Positions 1 through 12,602 of a DNA stretch of 64,000 nt are shown piece by piece. The position numbers and the translations under genes were made by a program. This stretch comes from Pachyseris speciosa (lineage: Eukaryota > Cnidaria > Anthozoa > Scleractinia > Pachyseridae): NCBI GenBank assembly GCA_016490735.1, contig JAEMWC010000663.1, positions 421,001 to 485,000 on the forward strand, read 5' to 3'. Position 1 is the stretch's first letter, and the number at the start of each line of letters is the position of its first letter. The notes under the pieces were generated by a model. That model was not told the DNA's origin. It saw only the letters and a list, made by a program, of their open reading frames with translations, and made no database searches.

Positions 1-1036
1 ATACGAGGTTTTGTAAAAACGAGAAAAATCGCCGTTCTCGTCGTTTTTGTTATTCTCTTCAGCCGCGGGACCATAACTTCATACAGTATTGCAAAAGCAC
101 GTATCTTAACAAGAACAATGTAATAATGTAATAAGAAGGAAAATACAAATTAAAGATATATCAGTGTGATTAAGATAATATATTATTACGCAAATCTAAG
201 CAAAATAGAAGGCTAGCCGAGGTAAGAAGACTGTGAAAGCAGCGTTATCAGTCCAGGTCAGCTATTAAAGTTAACTGCCTCTGGTGACAACGATCAATTA
301 CCAGAGTACAAAATAACGACCTGACACACTAAAAACCGGCCGCTAACGGAACGAGCGATCAAAAATTGATCTTACTGTTAAAAAGTTTCTTTTGTCCGTC
401 ATCTTGTTTGTTGTGCTTAGCGGCCGCTCAAAAGATAGCCCACTGTGTATCCCACTTAGGTGAGTTGCATGTAAAGGCGGACTACCCTTCTAGCCAGGTG
501 ACCCAGTTAGCCGGGGCACCCTCCCTCCATGTAAACAGGCCCAAACTCGTTTCGGCTCGTACATCTACGTGAAAGCCGTTCCACTGATCGATCCGCTTTA
601 AGCAATGATCGAATATATTTTTACGAAACTACTGACCATTTACAGCAGTTCAGAGCAAATAAACTCAGCACTTTTTCCAAAAGGATCCAAAAGTGAAGCT
701 TCTACGTTGTTTTCGGACAGTTTCATTGCATTCATGATCAGTCAACTTTGATCAGAAACGTTGTAACACAGAGTCACGTGATGACCAAATGTTTCCTTTC
801 AGTTTTCGGTTTTCTCTTTCTCTGGGTTCCTCTTTCACTGTTTTTGTTCAGATTCTCAATTATGTGTCGTAGAGTTAAACAATTATATTACTCAGCCTGC
901 TGGATATGAAATGATTAAAACCACCTCGGCGCCTCGTTGGTTATTTATCCTGACTTCATATCCAGCAATCCCGAGTAGAATAATTGTTAATTACGATATA
1001 TATCATGATCGTTTCAAAATGTATTCTGCTTTTTAG
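1..1036. other. Intron or 5' flank of receptor subunit gene 1; no exon recognised
   Basis: This stretch lies before the first recognisable exon of the Cys-loop receptor gene. I looked for the loop A (WxPD) and loop D (W..Q.W) exons that the paralogue at 24381-36233 shows and did not find them, so the N-terminal exons are probably beyond the left edge. A polypyrimidine tract and AG at 1023-1036 form the acceptor of the first visible exon. Confidence 0.6.
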
Positions 1037-3249
1037 CGCTGATAAAGAGATGGATGCTGCCGGGGCCCTGGAGAAATACAAAACCAAGATTTCTATCTCC
1101 TATGACGGTAATTACTCCTGGATGGCGCCGGCCATGTTCCAAAGCATCTGCAAAATCGACATCAAGTATTTCCCTTTTGATGAACAAAAATGCCACATGA
1201 AGTTTGCTTCTTGGGCTTATGACGTCTCAAAGCTTGATGTGTATGTTCTTGAGAAGGAAACTGGCCTAGTGGAAGGAATTTACCAGCCGTCTAATGAGTG
1301 GAACCTTAAGGGTGTGGATGTGGAGAGAAAAGTGGTATGTTAGGTTATTTCAAATAGCAATTCTCCTCGCTGATTACAATGTTGATCTTTGAGTTGGTAG
1401 TTACGACACTCTTACAGTAGAGACGGCGGTAATTAAGGCAATGCGTTACCTTGGAAGACAAAGAAGGATTGAGATTTCACAAGTTTGATTTAGGTTAATT
1501 TCGATAACAAGATTGATTCAATTTTCAGATATTATTTTTGTTTCGGTACATTTTGAATTTTATCCGGCAGGCGCGTTTTTATCAAATTCCTATCAAAGGG
1601 ATAAAGCTTTTCTATAATAATCACAGTCAATGTCAACTCAGCGTGTTCCTAGCCAGGCGTTCAGATAGTTAACGGTGAGCGATAACTAGTACAGGCAGTG
1701 CGAGGCGAAAATAAAGCGGCGAAAAATGGAGCGGGCCTTGGGACGGGCGTCCCAAGCCCCCTCCATTTTTCAGCACAATTATTTTCGCCTCGCCATGCTG
1801 GTACTATCGCGGCGCGTTTTCTGAACGCCTGGAACAGGCTAACGTGGTCCACACTGATACGGAGTGCTGTTGGATGATGTGATGGTAATCCATAATCATT
1901 GTTTAATTATTTTTAGGTAAAGTACACATGTTGTCCCCATCCTTACTCAGAGGTGCTGGTGACGCTAAACCTGGAGCGTCGCTCAAGATATTACGTCATC
2001 AACTTGGTGTTCCCGTGCGCTCTAATAGCATGTATGGTGTTTTTCACTTTTGTGCTGCCGCCTGAGTGTGGCGAGAGGGTATCTCTCTGTATCACCGTCC
2101 TTATGGCAATGACAATCTTCCAGGAACTTACATCAAGTAAATTGCCGCCGAGCTCAGACACGTTCTTTCTGATTGGTGAGTATTATATGCAGCCTACCTC
2201 TGTCCACTACCCATCCGGTTATTTTCTAATTTAGCTTGTCGCAGTTAGAAACTAACCGCGAACCGAGAGTGTATTTGGTTATTTCTGGGTTGAGGTACTC
2301 TCTCGAGGCTACAAGGAATTAATAACATAATGTTGGTAAAGACGATTATAGTGATGGTGATGGTGATGGTGTTATGACGATGATGACTGGGACAAAGATA
2401 GTTATGTACTTGCACGAAGGCCAATAAATTAAAAGCACCTCAACCTCGCCACGCATTGATGCGTCGCGTCGCAATAACTTTCGAGAAATCTTTTGCTTTG
2501 TGCTTTGTGATTTTCAACGTAACAATAGATTGTAGAAATCAGTTGCTACTCAGTTGCTATTCAGTAATGCTATTACTGAATTATCATTCTTTATCATTTC
2601 AGGGACATACTATACCGTCGCAATCTTTGAAATTGGTTTGGCGATTGGAGCAACCTGTATCGTTCTAAACTTTTACTACAGCAAAACAAAAATGCCGAGT
2701 TGGATGAGAACCCTTCTTTTGGAAAAGCTGGCGCCTGTGTTCAGAGTAAAGATCAAGTCGAGACGTTTCTCTGCGAAGGAAATCCAGCGTTCCAAAGATG
2801 TTGCACATGCACGAGAGGTTGTACACAATCCAGCGTTTGAGACCTTTAACCTCTCAGATGGAGGACTAAGTTGGGGTGGTATTACAGACGTTTTCGAACA
2901 AAATCAGAGTGTAACGATAACTGCTGCGAATATGAGAAAAGAAAGTCTTAGCTATAGCGCTGAAGAAGAGGAACAAGTTAACAGCACTCCTTTAAATTTA
3001 AACGGCGTTTCCTCAAGACGAAAACCATCCAAGCGGAGCGAAAGGACTGCATATAAGGAATCAGCAAAAACACCTGACCATAAAGAGCCGACCTTCCAAC
3101 AGATGATAGAGTGGCAGGATGAGTGGCGTGCCGCTTCACAGGTGCTGGACAGAGTTATAATCGTTTTCTCCATTTTTATTGGATGTGTTTCTGCAGTGGC
3201 TATATTTTTACAAGCACCAAGAGTGAGACAATTGTTTCACAGTTCATAA
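1037..3249 (+). CDS. Nicotinic acetylcholine receptor-like (Cys-loop) subunit, 3' three exons
   Basis: This is a cation-type pentameric ligand-gated channel subunit of the plasma membrane. I read three exons: 1037-1334, 1917-2175 and 2603-3249, with phases 1, 0 and 1 and GT/AG borders; they encode about 400 residues. Exon 1 has the Cys-loop (C, 13 residues including YFPFDEQK, C) and the loop B motif ASWAYD. Exon 2 begins with loop C, VKYTCCPHPY. The vicinal cysteines with flanking tyrosines mark an agonist-binding alpha-type face. M1 and M2 follow, with GER before M2, typical of cation selectivity. Exon 3 holds M3, a charged cytoplasmic loop and M4, ending at TAA 3247-3249. The 259-nt M1-M2 exon has exactly the length of its counterpart in the paralogue downstream, so the two genes are duplicates. 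The signal peptide, loops A and D and the start codon lie upstream, outside the window. The ligand cannot be told from sequence; acetylcholine is a family expectation only. A possible poly(A) signal AATAAA is at 3892. Confidence 0.9.
1646..1841. mobile_element. MITE-like inverted-repeat element in an intron
   Basis: This is a fold-back sequence in the intron between receptor exons 1 and 2. Its ends carry CCAGGCGTTCAG and CTGAACGCCTGG, and its core pairs GGCGAAAATAA with a downstream complement around GGGACGGGCGTCCC. It is related to the 180-bp element at 38525-38704, which shares the ends and the CCCAAGCCCCCTCCA core. The left end is scrambled and I could not define a target duplication. Confidence 0.7.
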
Positions 3250-6200
3250 CTATCGAATAGTACCTATCCACCTGTTTAATTAGGCTGAGCGTTAAGACTG
3301 CCAGGTTGTCCACCACAGCCTTTAGTACCCGTATCTTGGGTCCCGCGGGACTGATGTGCAAGCTGAAGATGCGTTAATGAACAATGAGTCCAATACGTTA
3401 GATGAGCTAAAGACGCCATCTCTTCAGATGATGGTCAGTACCGATTCTACCTATATATTCAGAGTAGGAATCTTCCGGCGAGCTTTCTCATGAGTGTAAA
3501 AGAGCATACCAACTTCCCGGCAGCTATAAATACTGAGAGGATTACACGCTTTACTGTTGCCAGGATTATTGTCTGATTGCCTAGCTCATGAACTCCAAGC
3601 AGTCCAGATCTGTTTCAGATTTCACGAAAAAAAATTTATTTCAGAGACTACAAGGTAAAAAAGTGTGGATAGATTATCATTCTTGGTCGCAGGCTATTTA
3701 CACAGAAGATAAAATGGGATTGGTTTATCAAGCGGTCCTGCTTAACTTGGTTGTAATGACTTGGTAGTATTTAAGTACCGATGAAGGCCAGAAAAAATAT
3801 ATACTTAGTTTCTTATACAACAATCACATCTAAGGTCTTTAACTTCATTCGCTACCATCAAAAGAGCTTCCGATCGTGTTGCTGCGATGTAAATAAACTT
3901 CATTTACATTTTGAATAAACTTGTGTAAAATACTACAACAGAAACATGTGTGATTAGGCTCTTGTTCATTTATGGCCGTGGGGGATGTGGTTGCAACCAA
4001 ACTAAACAACAACTTAAGACCCCCATATTTTTTACGGCAGCAATGCCATTTTGCTGCAACTTCCTCTTCCATACAGTTTGATTTGGTTACTTCGATTGTT
4101 AAGTGACGGCTGATATGCGCATGTCTTGGAAACAGAAAGTGCTGGTACAACCTCGTACCCAGGGTCTTCATTCCCCTTGACTAGCGGTCGGGAAACGAGC
4201 GACCCTGGAAAGATCCGATTTGAAAGTCCGAAAATAACGGACTTCCGGCTAAGCTGCGCAAGCTTACGGTTCAAAGAGTTTGTAAGAGTTCTGTTTTACT
4301 TCCGTTTCGTTTATTTGAATTGTTTGGAAAAGCCAATCAGAATCGTCAACCTATCGGATCTTTCGAGAGTCTCTCGTTTCGTCAAGCCTGCGCAGTAAGG
4401 AGCAGAAGACTCGAGGGACGAGAGTGGTGCGGGTAACGTTGTAGCCGTCTGCATGGAAGCATTTGAATCTCTCATTTATGTCTCTTTATTGTATAAAACA
4501 AACAGATTCCATGTTGCCGTGCATTTGGTCGTAGAGGACGATAACTAATGCGGTGAGGACATCAGTGACCCACTCGCCTGCGGCTGGTGCGTCAGTATTT
4601 TTGTTTTTTACCACATTTTGACGTCGTCTGCGATCCCCTGCTTCTTGTCAATTGTCCAGGTTTTAGCATCAGTTAAAAAAAATAGAGAGAGAAATAATCT
4701 CACAATTTCTTCGGGGTAATATTTCGTGGAAAGAAAATCCGCATTAAACAAAATACACAGTCTTTCAGGGAAGTCGTTGTCGCTCGGATTGGTTCAAGCT
4801 ATGCTTTTAATGGGAAACCGAAAATGGAAATTGTAAGCTTCCGGTCAGTTGTGGTTGCGGAACACGTCTATAAAACCATTAACTGGAGCGTCTCAAAAAG
4901 GGAAGCAAAATACTTCATGGAATGCTTATCCGGAAATTTGAGGAACTCCAATTTTACAAAATATCCACGAGTTTATGTTTATCAGTGCCCATCATTTGAC
5001 GACATTTGGGAATAGAACGAAAAGTTACGGAGAAGCTAGCTTGTTCCTGGGATCGTTAAAAAAGAATATTTGATTCATAAATGCAAATTGGCTGTGATCT
5101 GATTTGCATTTGAATGTGTTACGTGTTATGCAATTTACCAGTGAAACATATTAGTAACTGTATGAGAACTGACGTAGGTAGGAAAAAAAAACAGTAGCTG
5201 TGTTGTCCTGATAATCAAGAAGAAACTGAATAGAAGACCAAACTTCCCTGGTTTTATAATATCCGACGAAAATCGTTTCGTTTTTCGGAAGACAAACGCC
5301 GCTAAGAAAGGATACCAGTCAGTAGTCGGGTAAGGTATATTCATTTGTTTTCACAGCATGTACAATCTATTTTGTAACAATCGAAATATTCCCAAGAAAT
5401 TCATAGATTTGTTAAAAGTAAAATGACACACTTTTTTAAATTGAATTTTTGTATAAATTTCAACTCGTCGCAGTATCATATTCGCTGAAGGTGAGGGCTT
5501 TTAAGGCGATTCAACTCGAGCCCTAAAACTTGTTAATTAATTTTGGACTGAGCAATGAAAAATAAGAAACCGAAGAAGCTGCCCTGCGCTAAGTTATCTC
5601 AGGAAAAACAAGATATCTCAGTTTCGATAATAAATGCTGGTCATACGGGAATATATTCGCATGTAGCTAAGTGCTTTACTGTAGATGTGGGTCAGTACAA
5701 TATTTTAGTGAATATTTTAGTGGCTATTGTCACCTTTTCCCATTTCACTTCTGTATTTGAGCCGGCATTTCATTAATCCGTGTCATTCTACGCTTGAACT
5801 TGTGTAAAATTCGAAATGTTATACTTGGCATGCACTGCGCGCGTTTCGTGAGAAGTACTCCATACTTTTTATCATTTTCGCTTCTCTCTCGGGTCTATCT
5901 TTTGCCTACAAACACGAACAACAAATTTTCTGTCGCTTTAAGCAATTTGATTAGGCGTTGGTAAAACGCAGCTAAGAGTATCGCTGTCGTTGAGAAACTC
6001 TGGAGCGCTGAATTTCGTTGTTTCCCGTCGTGTAATTGATGACGACCGCCTGAGGAAAAAAACTACGTGTGTTTCGTTTAGTGGAGCAACCGCCTGAAAA
6101 AAGACATTTCTGTTTGTTTATTTTTTGGCAGATAGTTTCTTAATTACATTATACAATAACAGCAATGGTTTTAGTCTTCCAGGGATATTTTGCAGTGCTA

Positions 6201-7571
6201 AAATCCTCGTCTCAGGAACAGTGTTTCACAAAGTAGGAAACAAATTAGTTTAATTCACATTACACGTGCACCGAACAACTAAATTTGGATATTTTGTCGA
6301 ACGGTAACTGTAGATGACTACGTTATATTTTGTGCTCTGGTGAGAACTCGTGCGACTTTCATCGTTTTTTTTTTTTGTATTCATGGCTTTTCTTTTTTCA
6401 AATCTAAGCTTCTTTCTTGTGGTGTTTAATTTTCCCTCTGACCAAACCAGAACTAAACTGCAGGAATATATCATTTAATCTGGGTTTTTCCTTGCAGCAC
6501 GATATCTACCAACATAGTCAAATTGTATGCATAAAGGATATCGACGTTAATTTACCTTCCTGGAGGCAATTGTCAAAGAAAGACCGAGTAACAAAAGAAA
6601 AGTAAACAGTTCGCACAGGAGACGTTAATAACTGTCTGAATATCATGATATGGTACTTGTGTATTTCTTTAAACACAGTCTTAATTCAACCCTATTCGTA
6701 AGGATTATTGGGTTTCATTCGAAATAATCTTTCAATGCGCATTGAAAGACGAGTCTGTCAAACGTAATGAACAACATTTCTATAAAAACTCCATGGAAAT
6801 TGTTAGTCTACCTGCTTTGTATATTTTGAACCATCCAATCGGCTGACACACCTTCAGAGTACAAAAGAGAAAAAAAATCATGAAAGGCTGATAACAGCGC
6901 GGAGCTTACCAGAAATGAGGCAATCAGTTGCTAGAACACCCAGAAATATATAAAAACATCTATTACTCATTTAACTTCACCAATAAATGAAAAAATAAAT
7001 CATGATTGTCAGAGCGCTGGTGGATTTCACCTGTCAGCTTTATTTCCGAGCAGAAACTACCTTCCTTTGACACATGTATTATGTATTTGCTCAAGAAAAA
7101 AACGATAGAGAGGAAATTTTCCGACAGTCCTTAGACACTAAAAGCAATCAAAAACAGGAAAGAATCGAAAACGAAGGTCGTAAAAGAGCACTGGACATGA
7201 CAGATCCTTATTAACGCAACATGTTAAATTAGTGCTATGTTGTTTTGTTCAAAAAAATGCAAGTGAATTATATGGTACATTAACAAAAACACTTGCTCAA
7301 GTTGGCAAGAAAACAGCTGTGCCACATTTCATGAAAAAATATATTCGGTTGTTATATATCCCTGCACTCTTAGTTGGTCTGACAGTTTCTGTTTCGCGTA
7401 CGCAAATGATTACAGTCTTTCTTGAGTTGATAGGCCAGCTCCACCAGTAATCAATGCACCGTAATCTTGAAATGACAAGTTAGCAACTGATAACTGGGCC
7501 AATTTCTTTTTGTAATATGTTGTTAATTTATTGACGGTCTTGACAGTACTTCAAATCAACCAATCCATGCA
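3250..7571. other. Intergenic, no gene recognised
   Basis: This is AT-rich intergenic DNA after the receptor gene. Open frames here are short and resemble no family I know. A small fold-back with CCTCGT-CCCAGGGTC and CGAGCGACCCTGG lies at about 4147-4210; it resembles the hairpin at 53683-53776 and may be a degraded copy. Confidence 0.5.
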
Positions 7572-7904
7572 TTAAGGTGGCTCAAAATGGTTTCGTCATT
7601 TTTAAACACCAACTCTTTGATGGATCGATACTCCCAAAATGTTTTGTTTGTTTTCTTAAACATGGTATCAAAAAATTTCCCAATTATTTCTCAAAAATTT
7701 GCAATCAATTTTTTGACATATAAGGTTACAATAGCAACAGTACAGCCGCTTAAAAATACCCTAAATTTTGGCTTTATGTGTCTATAACTCAAAAACGAGT
7801 CCGGTGATCCCCGGTTTTTCTTATTGAATTATAATTAGCATATCAAGATTCATCTTTCTGCAAATTTATAAAAATTTTGTACATGGGGTTCAGAGCCACC
7901 TTAA
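7572..7904. mobile_element. Short inverted-end element, AAGGTGGCTC termini
   Basis: A 330-bp AT-rich element bounded by TTAAGGTGGCTC on the left and GAGCCACCTTAA on the right. The TTAA at each edge may be either terminal sequence or a target duplication. It has no coding capacity, so it is a non-autonomous DNA element by inference. Confidence 0.65.
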
Positions 7905-8075
7905 TTTTTCGATGATTTAAAGTAGTTTTCGTTCGTTTTTGATGTCCATTTTGCAAGAGTGTTATTATTTGTCGGTATTAATTTTAGCAAATTGACGTTT
8001 GCAGTAAAAGGTAGTTTATTGGTGAGCTCTACAAACAATTTGCATAATTTGTTTGGAATTGTAGCTTGTTAAATG

Positions 8076-9273
8076 GGGTCGGTACATTTCACTGACCCCC
8101 AGTCCATGGACTACCATGATGGACTACCGAAATGGACTACCTATATGGACTGCTAAATGGACTACCAAAAATGGACTACCCTTAATTACCTACCTTGAAA
8201 AAAAAAATTAGTAAAGTTTGCTTGTTTTCATCGATTGATCGTGATCTCCACCATCTTGTTATTTTTTAAATGCTGCTGGTCAGCTTTTCTGCAGGCGCAT
8301 TCACTCGTCGTGCATGATGGCTGACAGGCTGCAGCTGGAGTAAAAATTTGATTTATAATCTTCCAGGTGATTCCTTACCTGGCTGTCATGATGCTCAAAA
8401 TGGTAAGTGACAGAAGAAGATACAACTCAAAAATAGATCACATGACCAGGCCCAGGAGGGTACCCCCAGAAAAATTGGGTGGGGGTGCAGCCTGCTTCCC
8501 AAAAGCCTTACCTAATTTAAAGTGCACCTAACCCCAAGAATAGTTATTTTTTTCCTGCTATTATAATACTTTGTACATATTCCAAAAACATGTAGCATTT
8601 ATTTTCAGCCTTGAGAGTTTTTTATGGGGCTTACGATAAACTATGCATCATTTGGTACACGACCAAGTCAGCTGGGGCGTGGGTCTATTCCCCAGTTGAC
8701 TATTATGTATGCATGTTTACAAAGACGTAGCGCGATGATCAGTTTGTGACTTTAACTGGGGAAAAGACTCACGCTCCTTACTAGCTTGATCGTGTGACAG
8801 ATGACTGCTAGATATCGTAACTTTTACAGCCTGTAAAAAGTCGAGATTTGGTTAAAAAAAAATTAAAGGCGCAATGTGTTTTGAATAGGTGCAAAGATTA
8901 ATTTTAGCGAAAAAAAAATATTTCGGTGTTAGGGGCACTTAAAAACCAAAATATCTGTGATTTTCCCTACCCTATTTATAACAAACGATTATAAATTCAA
9001 ATTTTTACTGACCGTCTAGCGTGTCAGCCATCACACGAGACGAATGAATACGCCTGCAGAACAGCTGACCAGCGGCATTTAAAAAATAACAAGATGGTGG
9101 AGATCACGATCAATCGATGAAAACAAGCAAACTTTACTAATTTTTTTTTTTCAAGGTAGGTAATTAAGGGTAGTCCATTTTTGGTAGTCCATTTAGCAGT
9201 CCATATAGGTAGTCCATTTCGGTAGTCCATCATGGTAGTCCATGGACTGGGGGTCAGTGAAATGTACCGACCC
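8076..9273. mobile_element. Non-autonomous DNA transposon with long inverted ends and 9-bp target duplication
   Basis: The element is 1198 bp. Its left arm (about 8076-8330) and right arm (about 9019-9273) are near-perfect reverse complements beginning GGGTCGGTACATTTCACTG. The flanks carry the direct repeat TGTTAAATG at 8067-8075 and 9274-9282. A 9-bp duplication with arms of about 250 bp fits Mutator-like (MULE) elements; the superfamily is inferred. Each arm contains several copies of an ATGGACTACC-type short repeat. No transposase is present. A second element is nested inside at 8522-8938. Confidence 0.88.
8522..8938. mobile_element. Nested MITE with GTGCAC ends and TTAAA duplication
   Basis: This lies inside the larger 8076-9273 element. 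The ends GTGCACCTAACCCC and GGTGTTAGGGGCAC are inverted, and TTAAA flanks both sides (8517-8521, 8939-8943). The inner sequence, including CATCATTTGGTAC and GCATGTTTACAAAGAC, matches the copy at 48063-48630, so this is one family with two members in the window. Confidence 0.8.
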
Positions 9274-9507
9274 TGTTAAATGGCTTAAAATTAAACGAAC
9301 AATGGCAATGACAGTGCTAAAACTACTTTTTTTGCATCGTTTATTACACGCCCTCTTGAGATAAAAGGTCACGATGTTTCTATTTCTTACTACTAGTCTT
9401 CATAAGATGTGGAAATACGTAGATAGCGTTGATTGTAGCAGTGTGAGGAGACGTGTCACCGAAGAAATGAGCAGTATCTCCGCCACTCTTCTGGTCACTC
9501 AACATTA

Positions 9508-9552
9508 AGAGTGTCCGAGTGGTGCATGAAAGGTCCTGGGTTCGAGTGATTC
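9508..9552 (+). repeat. tRNA-like box A/box B fragment, possibly SINE debris
   Basis: A short stretch has GTCCGAGTGG, like box A of type II tRNAs, and GGGTTCGAGT, like box B, spaced closer than in a working tRNA gene. No cloverleaf can be completed. It may be the head of a degraded tRNA-derived SINE. Confidence 0.35.
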
Positions 9553-9721
9553 TGTTCGGCGACGTTCTCAACATTATATCTTTCTACCTAGTACATTCGT
9601 TGTTTATCCTTAAACAGATATGAAAAAAAAAATCACAAAAAAGCCGACTAGCCAAGCCGCAGTCTTGATTATATATATATGTAAATACCTTCGAAGCCAT
9701 GAAAGCCGTAGAACAATATAG

Positions 9722-9789
9722 TAAAGGAACCATGCAAACACAGTTTGCCACTCAGCTGAGTGGCAAACTGTGTTTGCATGGTTCCTTTA
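9722..9789. repeat. Perfect 68-bp palindrome
   Basis: Two 34-base arms are exact reverse complements with no spacer; the centre is CTCAGCTGAG. The palindrome sits within a segment flanked by the direct repeat AGTCTTGATTAT (about 9661 and 9795). It could be a hairpin insertion that duplicated its target, or a fold-back formed during repair. Confidence 0.92.
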
Positions 9790-11640
9790 GTATAGTCTTG
9801 ATTATTTGTCGTCTAAAATTGCTTTGTACATGTCCATAATAATTGCGAAACTCTGCGCCTGCCAAAAGCATAACTTAATTTTAGTCGTATTTTAATAGCT
9901 GTGGGCCACTTTTTTCAATTAAAGTGCTGTATAAATATTTGGGCGTTAGTGTTGAAAGAGAAATGGAAAGTTGAGCCAAACAAGTTCGTCTTCTTAAGGT
10001 AAACAACTTTCTAGTCTGATGTGAACTCAAGGCCGGTAAATCTTTTTCTCAGATAAAAGTTTGAAACGCTGCGTTCACTATAAACAAGGGTCATTTTTAT
10101 TTCATCAAATGTCACTAGCCGCGGGCAATTCAGTGGGTTTCTAAATATTTGTCTTTAAAGAGGGCGTTTAGTGCGAGGATGGCATTTTATTCAACAAAGA
10201 GACGTGCCATGCGCGGTAGGAAAAAGTGGAAGATTTCCTGTTATACTTATAGTAACCGCGATCATGTCTACTCGCGTCTGGCATGTTTTCGCCGGTTTTA
10301 CATGAAAGCATTTTAAATCTGGTAAGAGCTAGATTACGTGGAAAGAGAAAGGTAAATACTAATCCTAATGCTAGTATGTGTTATGTATGCACGGCATTGT
10401 CAATTTATTGATGTTGATGGCTTGTTCCGAAAAATTCAGCGCCATCAGACTAAAGAAGCTTGGTACCAACTTCAGTGCTGATTACATTTTGCAACCTACA
10501 AGGTTACCTTAAGAGCTCACAAACGTAAGATTGCAGGAAACATGTGTGTGGTTCGTCCACAAAAAAGATGTTGATGCGCAACGATTCCGTTGACGACAAA
10601 ACTAAATTCGTCTTTTCATAATATCTCCGGTTTGTCTAAAGTAAGGTTTTTTTTCCTCTCGTTTTAGTCCCTTGTATGACATCCCAGTAATACAAAATTG
10701 TTAAGTGAAGTTCTCGTTTTTGTTTTAACCTGCTATTGCATTCAGTAGCAACATTATAAATCCGCAAGGAGGCATTTAGACAGCGAAATACTGATTTTAA
10801 ACAAGAGAGCCGGTTAGCTTTCGCTAGAGCTTCCTTTTTTAATTCAGTATGCAAATCTGTCTCAAAATAAAACACTGCGCTTTACTATATCTTGTAAACA
10901 TCGATTTCATTTCGAAAGAGTATGACGCGAGATTTCTTCTTCTTTTGCCGAAGTGTTGAAGTACCACATCAAAAGACAAAAGCCAAAATTTAAATGCTTT
11001 GTGGTGAAGTAGTCTTAATTTTTAAATAACATCGTAATGGATGGTTCATTCGCTCTTATCTCAGCTAGTTCTTATGTATCTGCAGTATGGTAGTTCTATC
11101 ATGGGCTATTAATAGCATTCAGAGATTATGACGCATACCAGCTGCTCTTAAATTGTATTTTATATCATGATAATTTATGCGGGATAAAAAGCATGCATAA
11201 ATTATCGTGTTCATTTTTCATTGAGTATATTGCATATTCCAAAATAATTTCCTCCCCTCCAAGAAAATACCCTTCCAATAATGGCGTCTCTTCGTAGCTC
11301 ACGATTTCCTTGTCATTTGTACTTAGGACATAAGGCAGGCGAACCATAATTTCACGAAAATTTGGTTTATCAACGGATCCAAATCCGTCGCTCGGCATTT
11401 TAATCTCCCTAGCCATTCCAAACAACACATGTCGATCTCCGGCCTTTCCCTACATCAAGGTACCACGGAAAGCCGTAAAAATCTCGAGCAAAAACTGATC
11501 TTTCAAATTGGCACTCTTAATCCCCACGGTATCAACGAGCACTTTTCATTCAATTAATTTATTCCTGTTTTTCACGTTACCATGTTACCACCAATAGCGT
11601 AGCTCCATTTTCTGTATATAAACCGTACACAACCCACAAT
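9790..11640. other. Intergenic, nothing recognised
   Basis: AT-rich sequence without a recognisable coding exon, RNA gene or complete element. A 20-odd-base match to the Penelope-like tail (AAATTTGGTTTATCAACGGA) occurs near 11360 but the surrounding sequence does not follow the family. Confidence 0.5.
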
Positions 11641-11803
11641 TCCTCGATTCGCTCCGACGAAGGGATAACGTTCGAAACGTCAGCTAATCGAATCCCTGTA
11701 CGGTGGCCAATTTACATTATCAACTCCGTTGATAAACCAAATTTTCGTGTTTCACTCCCCCACCGATGCAGCACTACAGTTTCTTTAGAAACTAATCCCC
11801 TTG
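11641..11803 (+). mobile_element. Penelope-like element terminal fragment with minimal hammerhead
   Basis: This fragment runs from CTCGATTCGCTC to AGAAACTAATCCCC and matches, in either orientation, copies at 30983-31397 and 32341-32459. It contains the CCGACGAAG...CGAAACGTC block that resembles the minimal hammerhead found in Penelope-like element terminal repeats, followed by CCCTGTACGGTGG and GTTGATAAACCAAATTTTCG. No reverse transcriptase is attached. The Penelope assignment is recognition from memory. Confidence 0.6.
11650..11694 (+). ncRNA. Minimal hammerhead-like motif, Penelope type, degraded
   Basis: CCGACGA stands where CTGANGA is expected, then a short stem II region, then CGAAACGTC. 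Stem I can form between CGATTCGCT upstream and AGCTAATCG downstream with one mismatch. The first core base pair is altered (CCGA for CTGA), and stem II here is weakened relative to the copy at 31362-31400, so activity is doubtful. Confidence 0.45.
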
Positions 11804-11847
11804 AACCAAAATTTCAGTCTGTAAGGACAAATATGCAAGTTCACATA

Positions 11848-12461
11848 CCGTAAAAGCTCTATTAAGCCCCCCGTCTCTATTAACCCCCGCCCTCTCTAAT
11901 AAGCCCCCCCGTTTGGAAGTCGGTTTTTGTAATAAACCCCCCCTCTCTAATAAGCTCCCCTCCCTTTTGGGACATGAGATTTTGTAATGAGTCCCTCCTA
12001 TTCCCTCTTACGAAATCCACTTTATGAAGCACAGTTGGCTTGTTTTTAATCAAATATACACTCAAACATATAATACTGTTTGCTGCTCGTTATTAAATAA
12101 TAAAATTTCACTGCAGTTGTTTGAGTTTTGTACAAAAACTGTTTTTAAACGAAAACGGCGTGTTTCAGATTTGAAATAAGCCCCCCTCTCTAATAAGCCC
12201 CCCCTCTCTAATAAACCCCCCGTTAATAACGCCTGTTATTATATGACTGGCTCTTTCAGCGGTCAAGATGAATCAATACTCCTGCTGTGATTGGCTACCC
12301 GCGCGGTCAAGATGGAGCCTTCTTGACCTCTCGGGATTGCCCGTTCGTCCCGCATTTTACTGTCTCTTGTTAGCGTCCTTTGAGTCATATAATAAATCCT
12401 TTATTGACCAAGCTTGTTCGGTCAAGATGGCGGGGTATTGGCCTCGTTCTTTTTCTGCGTG

Positions 12462-12494
<33 letters not shown>

Positions 12495-12602
12495 CACGCA
12501 AAAAAAGAACTTGGCCATTATCCCGCCATCTTGAACTCACGCTTGGCCAACAACCCATATAAATTAAATAAGCCCCTCTGGGGCTTAATAGAGCTTTTAC
12601 GG
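11848..12602. mobile_element. MITE with CCGTAAAAGCTC ends and C-rich subrepeats
   Basis: The left end CCGTAAAAGCTCTATTAAGC and its reverse complement at the right end bound 755 bp, with TA on both sides as a possible target duplication. Inside are repeated TCTAATAAGCCCCCC units and a 19-bp fold-back (GTGTTTATGGACC) at about 12457-12500. No transposase is visible. Confidence 0.78.

Noticed and set aside
366..572. 68-codon open frame near the left end
   Set aside because: It starts at TTG, has no family resemblance and no splice logic linking it to the receptor exons.
781..905. ATG followed by a hydrophobic signal-peptide-like frame (MTKCFLSVFGFLFLW) upstream of receptor gene 1
   Set aside because: No donor in a matching phase and no ligand-binding exons between it and 1037; the family needs several exons there, so it is probably chance.
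4824..5015. 63-codon open frame with plausible codon variety
   Set aside because: No recognisable domain, no neighbouring exons and no clear splice sites.
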